A stretch of 64,000 bases of DNA from Trypanosoma brucei gambiense DAL972 (lineage: Eukaryota > Euglenozoa > Kinetoplastea > Trypanosomatida > Trypanosomatidae): positions 310,001 to 374,000 of the forward strand of contig NC_026743.1 in assembly GCF_000210295.1 (NCBI RefSeq). The letters are read 5' to 3'. Position 1 is the first letter of the stretch. Every line of letters starts with the position of its first letter. Positions 21,601 to 31,725 of this stretch are shown here, one piece after another. A program made the translations under genes and the position numbers. The notes under the pieces were generated by a model, which saw only the letters and a program-made list of their open reading frames with translations, was not told the origin of the DNA and did no database searches.

Positions 21601-24600
21601 GAGCATTAAGGCGTTCAAAAATGGCATCATCCGATTCGTTACCTGTGCGGCACGCTTCAAGTTCTTCAAGAAACTTCGCCTCCTGCTCAGCCTTGTATTC
21701 CTCCAATTTCTGTCTGAGAAGTTCATCATGCTCAGCGATACGGTCAGCTGCCTCCTGTGTCACATTAGCTAATTCCACTTGCTGCCTTTCTTCCAGTTCA
21801 CGAAGTTCTTCTTTTAACTGATCGTTACAAGCTTGGAGAGCATTAAGGCGTTCAAAAATGGCATCATCCGATTCGTTACCTGTGCGGCACGCTTCAAGTT
21901 CTTCAAGAAACTTCGCCTCCTGCTCAGCCTTGTATTCCTCCAATTTCTGTCTGAGAAGTTCATCATGCTCAGCGATACGGTCAGCTGCCTCCTGTGTCAC
22001 ATTAGCTAATTCCACTTGCTGCCTTTCTTCCAGTTCACGAAGTTCTTCTTTTAACTGATCGTTACAAGCTTGGAGAGCATTAAGGCGTTCAAGAATGGCA
22101 TCATCCGATTCGTTACCTGTGCGGCACGCTTCAAGTTCTTCAAGAAACTTCGCCTCCTGCTCAGCCTTGTATTCCTCCAATTTCTGTCTGAGAAGTTCAT
22201 CATGCTCAGCGATACGGTCAGCTGCCTCCTGTGTCACATTAGCTAATTCCACTTGCTGCCTTTCTTCCAGTTCACGAAGTTCTTCTTTTAACTGATCGTT
22301 ACAAGCTTGGAGAGCATTAAGGCGTTCAAAAATGGCATCATCCGATTCGTTACCTGTGCGGCACGCTTCAAGTTCTTCAAGAAACTTCGCCTCCTGCTCA
22401 GCCTTGTATTCCTCCAATTTCTGTCTGAGAAGTTCATCATGCTCAGCGATACGGTCAGCTGCCTCCTGTGTCACATTAGCTAATTCCACTTGCTGCCTTT
22501 CTTCCAGTTCACGAAGTTCTTCTTTTAACTGATCGTTACAAGCTTGGAGAGCATTAAGGCGTTCAAAAATGGCATCATCCGATTCGTTACCTGTGCGGCA
22601 CGCTTCAAGTTCTTCAAGAAACTTCGCCTCCTGCTCAGCCTTGTATTCCTCCAATTTCTGTCTGAGAAGTTCATCATGCTCAGCGATACGGTCAGCTGCC
22701 TCCTGTGTCACATTAGCTAATTCCACTTGCTGCCTTTCTTCCAGTTCACGAAGTTCTTCTTTTAACTGATCGTTACAAGCTTGGAGAGCATTAAGGCGTT
22801 CAAAAATGGCATCATCCGATTCGTTACCTGTGCGGCACGCTTCAAGTTCTTCAAGAAACTTCGCCTCCTGCTCAGCCTTGTATTCCTCCAATTTCTGTCT
22901 GAGAAGTTCATCATGCTCAGCGATACGGTCAGCTGCCTCCTGTGTCACATTAGCTAATTCCACTTGCTGCCTTTCTTCCAGTTCACGAAGTTCTTCTTTT
23001 AACTGATCGTTACAAGCTTGGAGAGCATTAAGGCGTTCAAAAATGGCATCATCCGATTCGTTACCTGTGCGGCACGCTTCAAGTTCTTCAAGAAACTTCG
23101 CCTCCTGCTCAGCCTTGTATTCCTCCAATTTCTGTCTGAGAAGTTCATCATGCTCAGCGATACGGTCAGCTGCCTCCTGTGTCACATTAGCTAATTCCAC
23201 TTGCTGCCTTTCTTCCAGTTCACGAAGTTCTTCTTTTAACTGATCGTTACAAGCTTGGAGAGCATTAAGGCGTTCAAAAATGGCATCATCCGATTCGTTA
23301 CCTGTGCGGCACGCTTCAAGTTCTTCAAGAAACTTCGCCTCCTGCTCAGCCTTGTATTCCTCCAATTTCTGTCTGAGAAGTTCATCATGCTCAGCGATAC
23401 GGTCAGCTGCCTCCTGTGTCACATTAGCTAATTCCACTTGCTGCCTTTCTTCCAGTTCACGAAGTTCTTCTTTTAACTGATCGTTACAAGCTTGGAGAGC
23501 ATTAAGGCGTTCAAAAATGGCATCATCCGATTCGTTACCTGTGCGGCACGCTTCAAGTTCTTCAAGAAACTTCGCCTCCTGCTCAGCCTTGTATTCCTCC
23601 AATTTCTGTCTGAGAAGTTCATCATGCTCAGCGATACGGTCAGCTGCCTCCTGTGTCACATTAGCTAATTCCACTTGCTGCCTTTCTTCCAGTTCACGAA
23701 GTTCTTCTTTTAACTGATCGTTACAAGCTTGGAGAGCATTAAGGCGTTCAAAAATGGCATCATCCGATTCGTTACCTGTGCGGCACGCTTCAAGTTCTTC
23801 AAGAAACTTCGCCTCCTGCTCAGCCTTGTATTCCTCCAATTTCTGTCTGAGAAGTTCATCATGCTCAGCGATACGGTCAGCTGCCTCCTGTGTCACATTA
23901 GCTAATTCCACTTGCTGCCTTTCTTCCAGTTCACGAAGTTCTTCTTTTAACTGATCGTTACAAGCTTGGAGAGCATTAAGGCGTTCAAAAATGGCATCAT
24001 CCGATTCGTTACCTGTGCGGCACGCTTCAAGTTCTTCAAGAAACTTCGCCTCCTGCTCAGCCTTGTATTCCTCCAATTTCTGTCTGAGAAGCTCATCATG
24101 CTCAGCGATACGGTCAGCTGCCTCCTGTGTCACATTAGCTAATTCCACTTGCTGCCTTTCTTCCAGTTCACGAAGTTCTTCTTTTAACTGATCGTTACAA
24201 GCTTGGAGAGCATTAAGGCGTTCAAAAATGGCATCATCCGATTCGTTACCTGTGCGGCACGCTTCAAGTTCTTCAAGAAACTTCGCCTCCTGCTCAGCCT
24301 TGTATTCCTCCAATTTCTGTCTGAGAAGCTCATCATTCTCAGCGATACGGTGACGCAACGAGTCTACCTCTCTTGCTGCATCAGCTCTTTCACTTTCAAG
24401 TTGTTGTTGCAAGCTGGAAATGCACATCTCAAGCTCCTTAACACGAAGTGCCATTCCGGTTTCAACGCATACAGAAGGTGTCACAGAGTCTTCCACACCA
24501 AATACAACAGCATCATCATCGTCCTCCACTCTTGGTTGAGAGGCCTCACCTTGTATAACCATTTTAGCAAAAGGATTCAAAGGAATACCGGCGGTACTAC

Positions 24601-25807
24601 TATTGTTTTCAGTTTCCTGTGTACTCTCAAGTGTGTGGATACGGTCTTGTAACTCACTTAGCTCCCTGATCATCGCTTTTTCGGCACGCTTCCGTTGTTT
24701 TATTTCCTCTTGCTTCTGCTGCTCTGGTTTTTCTTTACATTCCAGTTCTTTTTTTACCTTGTTGTAGGCAACGGTACTGTCCTCGTTTATTTTCCGCTCG
24801 CGTGTTAATTCCTGCTCGAGGTTTTTTATGCACTGGTGAGCGGCTTCTACTTCCTTTTTACTCACATCTACTTGTACGCCAAGCTCTGAGTTTGCTGCTT
24901 CTAGTTGCAAAATACGTTCTTTGCACTTCGTTTCGTTCTCCTTGATCGTATCGCCTTCGTTCTGTATTGTTACCACTTCGCCTCTAAGGGCATTGTTATC
25001 ATCTTTTAGTTTTTGCAGTTCTTTCGCTTTGAGTTCGAGAAGAATATGCAACTCCATTATTTGAGTTTTGAGACTGTCGTTCTGCTCATTAACGCTTTCG
25101 AGTCGGAGTTGCAATTCCCTGTCGCGCTCCTGCAGTGCTTCTTGAAGACTTTGCAACTCTTCTTCCTTTTGCAGTTGCCTTGCATTCGCCTCGGTCACAC
25201 CCTTCAACTCATTTGTTAGCACATCGATTTCAGATTCTTGGTTTCGAAGTTGAGCGCTCAGTTGCTCTATTTGTTGGTGCTGTATCTCCATTGTTTTGTG
25301 TAGCGTAGCTACATCTTTGTTATACGATAACTGCTTGAAGTCTTCATCATCACCATCCACACAGCTGACGGAAGGTCCACACATCGTTAACAACGCCACG
25401 TGGTGCAACTCCTCGGGTTCCGCGGGTGTTGACTCCGGAAATAACGATTTGTCGGTGGGAGCGCACCACTCCGCCAACTTTGTTGTGGGTATGTTGCACT
25501 CCTTTGCTGTGATATTATCGTCCTGTGGCAAATGACTACTACCACTACTACCCATATTTTGTTTATGGGCTTTGGAAGGCTCCTCTGATGTAGTGATGAG
25601 GGGAGAATGAAGTTTCCCCTGCAGCGGCATCCATTGTTCTCCTTGAAGGTACCTTTTGAATATAATATATCCCTGGCGTCTTAACTGCTCGAATTTCTCG
25701 GGTGAGTGGCTCAAAATCTCTGCGCGCCGGGCTTCCATCATCGCGCGCCCGCGGTCCATATAAGTCTTCCTCGTTTCCTCATCCATCGTGGCGAAAGGCC
25801 CATCCAT
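18611..25807 (-). CDS. Giant repetitive coiled-coil protein (2398 residues, twelve 79-residue repeats)
   Basis: I cannot name this protein. The first 75 residues (GRAMMEARRAEILSHSPEKF and on) are a conserved-looking non-repetitive helix region. Residues about 160-480 are coiled coil. Residues 487-1430 hold twelve tandem 79-residue repeats, each built from RIAEHDELLRQKLEEYKAEQ, a hinge with ACRTGNESDD, and a second helix ending RQQVELANVTQEAAD. A non-helical, cysteine-rich segment follows (about 1431-1620, starting LAGGTCGYCGG). A second long coiled coil runs about 1620-2240, and a Ser-rich tail ends the protein. Such proteins in trypanosomes are often part of the flagellum attachment zone, cytoskeleton or Golgi, but nothing here decides between these. 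There is no membrane segment or signal peptide. The start ATG at 25805-25807 follows a good splice acceptor 50 bases upstream with no intervening ATG. Confidence 0.92.
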   Translation of the reverse strand: MDGPFATMDEETRKTYMDRGRAMMEARRAEILSHSPEKFEQLRRQGYIIFKRYLQGEQWMPLQGKLHSPLITTSEEPSKAHKQNMGSSGSSHLPQDDNITAKECNIPTTKLAEWCAPTDKSLFPESTPAEPEELHHVALLTMCGPSVSCVDGDDEDFKQLSYNKDVATLHKTMEIQHQQIEQLSAQLRNQESEIDVLTNELKGVTEANARQLQKEEELQSLQEALQERDRELQLRLESVNEQNDSLKTQIMELHILLELKAKELQKLKDDNNALRGEVVTIQNEGDTIKENETKCKERILQLEAANSELGVQVDVSKKEVEAAHQCIKNLEQELTRERKINEDSTVAYNKVKKELECKEKPEQQKQEEIKQRKRAEKAMIRELSELQDRIHTLESTQETENNSSTAGIPLNPFAKMVIQGEASQPRVEDDDDAVVFGVEDSVTPSVCVETGMALRVKELEMCISSLQQQLESERADAAREVDSLRHRIAENDELLRQKLEEYKAEQEAKFLEELEACRTGNESDDAIFERLNALQACNDQLKEELRELEERQQVELANVTQEAADRIAEHDELLRQKLEEYKAEQEAKFLEELEACRTGNESDDAIFERLNALQACNDQLKEELRELEERQQVELANVTQEAADRIAEHDELLRQKLEEYKAEQEAKFLEELEACRTGNESDDAIFERLNALQACNDQLKEELRELEERQQVELANVTQEAADRIAEHDELLRQKLEEYKAEQEAKFLEELEACRTGNESDDAIFERLNALQACNDQLKEELRELEERQQVELANVTQEAADRIAEHDELLRQKLEEYKAEQEAKFLEELEACRTGNESDDAIFERLNALQACNDQLKEELRELEERQQVELANVTQEAADRIAEHDELLRQKLEEYKAEQEAKFLEELEACRTGNESDDAIFERLNALQACNDQLKEELRELEERQQVELANVTQEAADRIAEHDELLRQKLEEYKAEQEAKFLEELEACRTGNESDDAIFERLNALQACNDQLKEELRELEERQQVELANVTQEAADRIAEHDELLRQKLEEYKAEQEAKFLEELEACRTGNESDDAIFERLNALQACNDQLKEELRELEERQQVELANVTQEAADRIAEHDELLRQKLEEYKAEQEAKFLEELEACRTGNESDDAIFERLNALQACNDQLKEELRELEERQQVELANVTQEAADRIAEHDELLRQKLEEYKAEQEAKFLEELEACRTGNESDDAILERLNALQACNDQLKEELRELEERQQVELANVTQEAADRIAEHDELLRQKLEEYKAEQEAKFLEELEACRTGNESDDAIFERLNALQACNDQLKEELRELEERQQVELANVTQEAADRIAEHDELLRQKLEEYKAEQEAKFLEELEACRTGNESDDAIFERLNALQACNDQLKEELRELEERQQVELANVTQLAGGTCGYCGGTVFVAATSSSVGSVRSFLGADSCLPCINLETADCGVKEAECCISHKEVVGNGSHSVDVLKGSEKVSSRVQTDSLEAIGVVCRSFVDMTEDRENGERVDYGNLNGLSYCNFSGDIPDDIGMGNLVICRKQSKCNKSCHVDDGVVPLDDSNEAELRVEDCQMLLDVTRNRVELQREEQSSLHSENGGSEKEVHTAELDHTTLKHNVVEDLFAEKVLTIPLVVQYLFRAVLDAHEYLVRHHVNFQRKLLSRCDVIERAASDAMIEGERQCEDFMAVVEGAEVERQGLLRQITELQQEVATFKASSERVESELCSNKEEHSKVIRKLHEKLDATQHEMEVVKVEYANSLHKMELVKTENANVLHLFYELKKTAADVEDEQRREVVRLQEALREKTHTSRELLELTEQKLAAALEEVDQCKCSREDLEKQLRSTKSSLDRVIPRLERAETERDSLESQLLDATQEVQLLTQRNRTAEEAFRRQADALTATVEELREANTKLGESCKEQQAQLDSLKAQLSVAETELERLRMRATQQESDAQRLNGKLCELESSSTLQVEEAAAALRAAEMRIAALEPRKAALQEEVDHVRRKNCELQGCCDELKERLRQAADTTQNAEQMHNRRVQQLNEQVEALQLEVKQLQEAHDGLVADREQLVREQVGAAQETERIKQNLERCNQQKERLQNEIQWQRESYESEIQAAQETLNGAREELSKWRHTLEEAEAQQNAMRDTISMLQVERTSNHEQIRAVRLQLREYQELLAQERGYLHETGLKFLRSCSDECSVQKSPSVPYTPQRECGTRETCSLTSAPAGCCDSQKTQGSASQKSIARLRSIVAQKSLLLEEREAQVESLYSEMKTAIVHVVQEARNAQLGSKALAPVDQRELLLNNIMHNLLLRLGRLSRVVREPSTDSTGSGSRDPANAEVSPNSSTNPEAVLNFSSAATPKERVSGGGDESTDAR
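21518..24349 (-). repeat. Twelve tandem 237-bp repeats inside the coiled-coil gene
   Basis: The unit is 237 bases (79 codons). Eleven full copies and one lacking the last four codons make 2832 bases. Copies are almost identical. Visible variants are Asn for His in copy 1 (ENDELL), Leu for Phe in copy 10 (DAILERL, near 22092), a silent change in copies 1 and 2 (AAGCTC for AAGTTC on the + strand), and a changed junction in copy 12. Confidence 0.97.
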
Positions 25808-27053
25808 CCCTCGCTGTGACGACCACGCGGATGGGTAAGCGAATGTAATCTTGTTTCTTAAAGCGCAAAAGAAAAAAAAAAATCTCTAGGCAAACTCGTA
25901 CAGCGTTACAATTGTGAAAAGACAAGAGTCTGCTCAGGATATGGAAAAAGGAAATGAAGTTCCTCAGGCACCTATGTCCCCACAACCTTATCAAACTAGT
26001 GGAAAATTCCCTCTGCCGGTGTGTTTTTTTCCCCCTCCCCCCTTTTATTTTTCTTGCACTCACTCCGCTTTGTCTGTATTATTCCCCTTTCTTCCTTCCC
26101 TCCCCTCCGCCCCGTTGTACGACCAACAACGTACACGGGTGGTGGAAACGGAATTGTAAACTGGGAGAAAACCGTCCCCCCCTCCAAAAAAAAAGGAGAC
26201 AAAAACAAAAAAACTTTGCTGCCGTGACTTCTGCCCACCACGGTAATTTGAGATGTAACCCTCTGAAGAAAAAAAAAAAGGGAAGAGGAAAGTAGAGAAA
26301 TGCAGGGTGCAAAAAGAAACTTATTCCACACATCCGTCTCAGTGCAGTAAGGAGATTGGGAGCACAACATACCATGGAACTATTGTAAACAAAATAATAC
26401 ATACAGTCGTTTCACCAAGTCACAACTGTAAGAAGGAAGAACGGGAAAAAAAAGAGCAATTAGAAGTAAAAGCAATATGGTAATATATTTTGCGGAAAGT
26501 GGATCAGAAAACTAGGAGGTGAAGATACTGAAAATAAGTCAACAAAAACCACACTTCTCAGCACCAACTGTTGGTGTTGTATTCCGTGGCAACCACTATA
26601 CGCAATGACCCCACGCTTGCGGTTGAGAAAATGAGACCCTAAAGTGGAAAGCGCACTCCAACGAGAGGGTTGATGCTGAACAACTAAGATATGAGAAGGA
26701 AGAAACTTCCTTGGAAGAAGTCAGAATTAGAAACGTTCCGTTGCTCACATCACATAGGCCAGTCTACTTGATTTTATTTGCATTCCCTTTCCTTTGCATT
26801 TTTTTTTTTCACTGTTGTGAAATTCTCTACACACGAAAGGGATGTCTTGTTTCCAAACTGCGAGCTAAGTATTGCAAGAACCAGGGTCATCTGCCAAGCT
26901 CTGACATCCGAGCTTGACGAGTCCGAACGAGACAGTATCCTGAGGAGCCGTTTTCATCCAATTCCCTACACTGCGGCCAATTGGAGCCGCGCCAAGTGGA
27001 CTCCACGAATAACAAGGGAGGAAAACAGCAACAGAGAGTAGTAACAATGTTCT
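25808..27053. other. Intergenic stretch between the duplicated N-lobe kinase and the giant coiled-coil gene
   Basis: It holds the coiled-coil splice signal and presumed kinase 3' UTR. There are alternating pyrimidine and purine runs at 26030-26290. Overlapping frames on both strands are low in complexity. No gene is seen. Confidence 0.65.
25857..25882 (-). promoter_or_regulatory. Predicted trans-splice acceptor of the giant coiled-coil gene
   Basis: On the minus strand a run of 11 T, then CTTTTGCGCTTTAAG, with AG at 25857, 50 bases before the ATG. Confidence 0.55.
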
Positions 27054-29594
27054 CTACACTCTGACGAATAGGTTTCGGTAGAGCCCCTCCACTTTGTGCA
27101 ATAAAGCCTGGACGGTGCGCCTGTCCTCCTCGTGAGTGAGTGGAACGAGAGGTACGTTAAGCACTTGCACAGAGCCACCCATAGTGGCATCAGCGATGAT
27201 GGACCGGGTGGTCACCGTCGGTGAGTAAACTACCACCTGCTGCAACAGCAGACGCAAAATGGCCATTGCGTCTTCCCATAGTTTCTTTCCCTGTAACTTC
27301 TTTGGCTCCAGTTCAGCTTCTAACACCCCCCTCTGTTTTTCGCGTTTGTCATTCGGGGTCAGCATAAGCTGTTCAGAAGCCGCCCAGCGGATGAGATCAA
27401 CAGCGTACCGGAGCATCAACTCCTTCGCGGAAGGTAAGCAATCAAGCGAAGTACCTCGCGTCGTTAACGTGAAGGAGTGCTGTGTAACTCCCTCCTCGTT
27501 GTCCGCCGCTGAACTTGCTGTTGTTTGAGTACCTTGGTTACTCTGAAGGCTCTGTTTGAGCTGAGACGCGGCTGTTTGAATGTACCCTTCTACCTGCTTG
27601 AGGTCATCCAAGGAGTCATGAAAGAGAGACGATGAGGCACTCATGTTTGGACCGTTCGTGGCGTTGGCAGCTCCTCCCGTATCCCCGGCAACATTGCTGC
27701 ACTCCGAAAATACGGTATTTACTGCCGCACTAAGAAGATCCCACCCGTAGGATAGCAGAACAAGACCTCGGCCTGGGTCACGCTCCCTCTCTACAATGTT
27801 ATATTGCAGAATATGAATATACTCACGAAGCGCCAAGATAGTTTGCCTCTTCTCCAAAGTCGTTAAAACATTTCTACCGCCTTCACAATTCTCAACCGGG
27901 AGAACTGAATTATCCACTGCGCTGGGGTACTCAGCCAGCGCTTGTCCCGCAAGTGTCACCCCGCTTGCAGACCCCAGAGCATCAGCAAGTACGGACCTCG
28001 GTGATCCTCCTCTCACTAATACAGGTGCACTTCGAGGCTCTTCATGAGTAAACCACACGTGGTTCTTCACATCGATGATTGTGCAGCGCTTTTTCGCCTC
28101 GGAATGCAGCATCTGCCGAAGCAATTCGTAGCAGCTGGGCGAAAGGCGCCTTCGATTCACGTATCCTTCCTCCTGTTGCGACAGCTCCTCACCCGCACCG
28201 TCTGTCGTAGAAGTTGATGCAGAGGACGCACGATTTGTCATATCCAACTGCTCTGCACGCGCAATAGCACCAAGCAGAGCATCCGCCGAGCAGACGGTCG
28301 CTTTGGGGTAGATATAAGGGTGTCTAGCGAACAGTAATTCGTACATGATAACCCCCAGTGCCCATACCTCCGCTTGATAGTCATAAGAATCGAAATTCAA
28401 GCGCTCCGGAGCCATGTAAGCCATAGTGCCAACAGCAGATTCAAACATTTCTTCGCCCTCCGTGGCCTCCAGAGCGGAGCCCTTTCGACTGTTAACCTTC
28501 GCCATACCCCAGTCGGCTACTTTCACTACCGCCTCATCGATATTACAGGATGTTAGAAGAATATTGGCTGGCTTTAAATCACGGTGCATCACACCTCGTT
28601 CCCTAAGGAAACACAAGCAGTCAACCAGCTGCCGCATAATACGTCGGGCTTGCGCCTCCGATAGTGGGTCGTGCTTGGCCAAGTACTCTTTTAGGTCTCC
28701 CCCCTCGCAGAGCTCCAGAACGAGCACGTAGCTTGGTTCATTTTTGTCATCTATAGTTTCGTAAGTACCGTAAGCTTTGACGACGTTCGGATGACCCGGG
28801 CACCCAAGCAGGTCCATTATACTGATCTCGTCGGGTGTTTCATCCCTCTTTTTCGCTGGCGCCTTAATAATCTTCATGGCAACATGATACCCCTCTTTTA
28901 TGTGCTTCCCACGGTATACTTCTCCAAACTGCCCTTTTCCAAGGCTTTCATCCATGTACATTTCATAGTCACCAACAACACATGTGTTGCCCTCGCGTAC
29001 AGGGGTACTAGGTCTCCATTTGCTATCAAAGTAATCACCTTCTACATTTCCCTGCATTATACGTGCGGCATCCGCTTTCGGGTGTCGACGCAGCTCGATA
29101 TCATCCCTCTCCACGTCGCTGGCCCGTCCTTTCCCTAGCACGCTTTGAGTGAAGAATTCCACTATACCATCACCCCCCAACCACTTCAGAAGAGCCATGG
29201 AGTACGCCCACTCACCTTCAATAACACTAAAATAGTCCACAACCCTAATAATATTGGGAAAATTTATGGCCAACACCCCCACTTCTTTTTGCACATACCT
29301 GCTCAGCTCGTCCTTCTTGTTCGCAGGCCTCTTTAACACAGATACCACAACGTCGCAGTCGTCTTCCACATGTTTTCCACGGAAAATAAGACCAATGTTC
29401 ACGCTCCCGGCGACATTACTCCAGTCCACCTGGCTACAATGGCTTAGAAGCCCAGAAAGTTCCGCCATCCTCTGGACATTCCTATAGTCAACGATACCAA
29501 AGCAATCAACATAGCCCTTAAGAATCTCTTCGGCACGGTCCTCAACTCGTTCGGGGCAACACCACGCCTTTCCACAGCTACAGCAAGATCTCAT
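27054..29594 (-). CDS. Serine/threonine kinase with a duplicated, degenerate N-lobe
   Basis: An 846-residue protein. The complete kinase domain spans about 209-530: Gly loop LGKGQFGEV (218-226), ATP lysine K241 in VAMKII, HRDLKPAN (337-344), DWG (361-363) in place of DFG, and MAPERL (394-399). The pattern is closest by eye to ULK/ATG1-like or calcium/calmodulin-type kinases; I do not commit to a family. Residues about 57-145 repeat the N-lobe in degenerate form: IFRGKH (70-75) pairs with VYRGKH (226-231), and KRPANKKDE pairs with KAPAKKRDE. The second loop glycine and the ATP lysine are lost (Ser85 at the lysine position). The N-terminus is cysteine-rich (RSCCSCGKAWCC), possibly a lipid or metal site. 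The C-terminal 250 residues include two helical stretches that could be MIT-like bundles, as in ATG1 kinases, but this is uncertain. Confidence 0.9.
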   Translation of the reverse strand: MRSCCSCGKAWCCPERVEDRAEEILKGYVDCFGIVDYRNVQRMAELSGLLSHCSQVDWSNVAGSVNIGLIFRGKHVEDDCDVVVSVLKRPANKKDELSRYVQKEVGVLAINFPNIIRVVDYFSVIEGEWAYSMALLKWLGGDGIVEFFTQSVLGKGRASDVERDDIELRRHPKADAARIMQGNVEGDYFDSKWRPSTPVREGNTCVVGDYEMYMDESLGKGQFGEVYRGKHIKEGYHVAMKIIKAPAKKRDETPDEISIMDLLGCPGHPNVVKAYGTYETIDDKNEPSYVLVLELCEGGDLKEYLAKHDPLSEAQARRIMRQLVDCLCFLRERGVMHRDLKPANILLTSCNIDEAVVKVADWGMAKVNSRKGSALEATEGEEMFESAVGTMAYMAPERLNFDSYDYQAEVWALGVIMYELLFARHPYIYPKATVCSADALLGAIARAEQLDMTNRASSASTSTTDGAGEELSQQEEGYVNRRRLSPSCYELLRQMLHSEAKKRCTIIDVKNHVWFTHEEPRSAPVLVRGGSPRSVLADALGSASGVTLAGQALAEYPSAVDNSVLPVENCEGGRNVLTTLEKRQTILALREYIHILQYNIVERERDPGRGLVLLSYGWDLLSAAVNTVFSECSNVAGDTGGAANATNGPNMSASSSLFHDSLDDLKQVEGYIQTAASQLKQSLQSNQGTQTTASSAADNEEGVTQHSFTLTTRGTSLDCLPSAKELMLRYAVDLIRWAASEQLMLTPNDKREKQRGVLEAELEPKKLQGKKLWEDAMAILRLLLQQVVVYSPTVTTRSIIADATMGGSVQVLNVPLVPLTHEEDRRTVQALLHKVEGLYRNLFVRV

Positions 29595-30445
29595 ACCATC
29601 AAGTAACTTACCCTCTCCGTCACTTTATACCTAGAAGGAAACTTTTAAAAATATGAACTCACTCTTTACTGCTGTTTCTTTTCCGACCTCCCCCCCCCCT
29701 CCTATGACTGCCTTTGTGTACCAACTTTTACAAGAACAAAGAAAAAAAAAAGAGCGCACAATTTCCTAAACATCACCGACATATACATCTGACCTCATCG
29801 TAACTACGGCGATCAGCACATATATACCACCTAACATCCAAACACCGTGCCGAACCCTAGTCCATTTCCACAAACGATGGTGGTATATTGCCTCGGAGAG
29901 ATGCAAACGGAGCTTGAAGTAGGAATTATATGCACCGTTGGAATTAGTCTCACCCACTCGTAAGCATCCTCATGACTCATCCATCCTCAACTCCTCAAGT
30001 GAGGCACAACACCACCGACCAGGACTCACAGGGCAAAAAAGCAAGTGATTGACAAGCAACTATTACCAGTACACCACCATCAACCACCGAGGTCGACACA
30101 CATTACAGGAACAACGGTAATGTTATCCACCGCTTCGTTCATCGCTACGCTCCATGTGTTACACGGGAAAGAACTCTCCTCTCTTCTCATACCGGTTTCT
30201 TTATTAGCTATTCTTTACATCCTTTTCCCATTCATTCATCCCTTATGCTCACATATCTTCCCCAAGTATGATCATTGTGAAACAAGCGTAGGGGAAATAA
30301 CAAAACAAGCACAAGGCACAAGAGCTACCTGCTTACACAGGTAACATTAAATAGGGAGGAAGCATGGGAAAGTACAAATTTACGTACGGGTAATTGCACC
30401 ACAGAACCCCGTTGCCTCCCACCATCAGCACATCAGCGACCGCAT
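29595..30445. other. Intergenic stretch between HGPRT copy 2 and the kinase
   Basis: Bases 29874-30445 are the duplicated HGPRT downstream region. Bases 29595-29873 are unique and include the kinase splice signal. Confidence 0.7.
29725..29755 (-). promoter_or_regulatory. Predicted trans-splice acceptor of the duplicated N-lobe kinase
   Basis: On the minus strand a T-rich tract (29731-29755) is followed by AG at 29725, about 130 bases before the ATG. Confidence 0.5.
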
Positions 30446-31105
<660 letters not shown>

Positions 31106-31227
31106 TCACGCGAGCTTTATGATATCTCTTGTGAAACCTTGTTACCGCAGAAGGAAAAGAAGATGCTAACATTGCACGATAATTGGGTTAGGTTCAAGGC
31201 AGTGGACTACCAGGCACTGCATGATAC

Positions 31228-31318
31228 CTGTGGGAACGGCCGCATTCACGTCAATATTGCCAGATTAAACAGAGACGGAGGAAAAAAAAAATGAGAGGAG
31301 GGTGGAGGGAGAGGAACG
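31228..31318 (-). promoter_or_regulatory. Predicted trans-splice region of HGPRT copy 2
   Basis: Same tract and AG (31228) as in copy 1; it is the last part of the duplicated cassette. Confidence 0.55.
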
Positions 31319-31663
31319 TAAGCACCGTGTCCCGTCTCTTGGGGGGTAGAGACGTCAGTAACCAAATGTAGTTGTCGCTTTTACAGATGAAATGACCTTA
31401 AATCAGACCGGTGTACCATATGAGCCTAATGACGGGACGCTTTGGAAATACATCGCCGTGGTGTTAAGTCGCATTTTAGAAAAATCAGTCGACGCACATC
31501 AACCAGGGGCACCAAAGTGACCTGAAGGAGAGATAAAGGAAAGAAAGAAGAAGGGTATGTGTAGTATACAACTCATTTTCATGTACACCTCACATGTTGC
31601 TTAGCTGTTGCTGGATGAGCATCACCACATGACACTCTACTCACATATGCATGCAGAAACACG

Positions 31664-31687
31664 CACACACACACACACACACACACA

Positions 31688-31721
<34 letters not shown>
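31664..31721. repeat. Compound (CA)n(TA)n microsatellite
   Basis: CA repeat (31664-31687), three bases, then a TA repeat of about 31 bases (31691-31721). The arrangement resembles the one at 16355-16388. Confidence 0.9.

Positions 31722-31725
<4 letters not shown>

Noticed and set aside
21357..24191. Series of identical 66-codon + strand frames spaced 237 bases, and the idea of a CRISPR-like array
   Set aside because: They are antisense shadows of the coding repeats. The unit is fully coding on the minus strand, there are no unique spacers, and the genome is eukaryotic.
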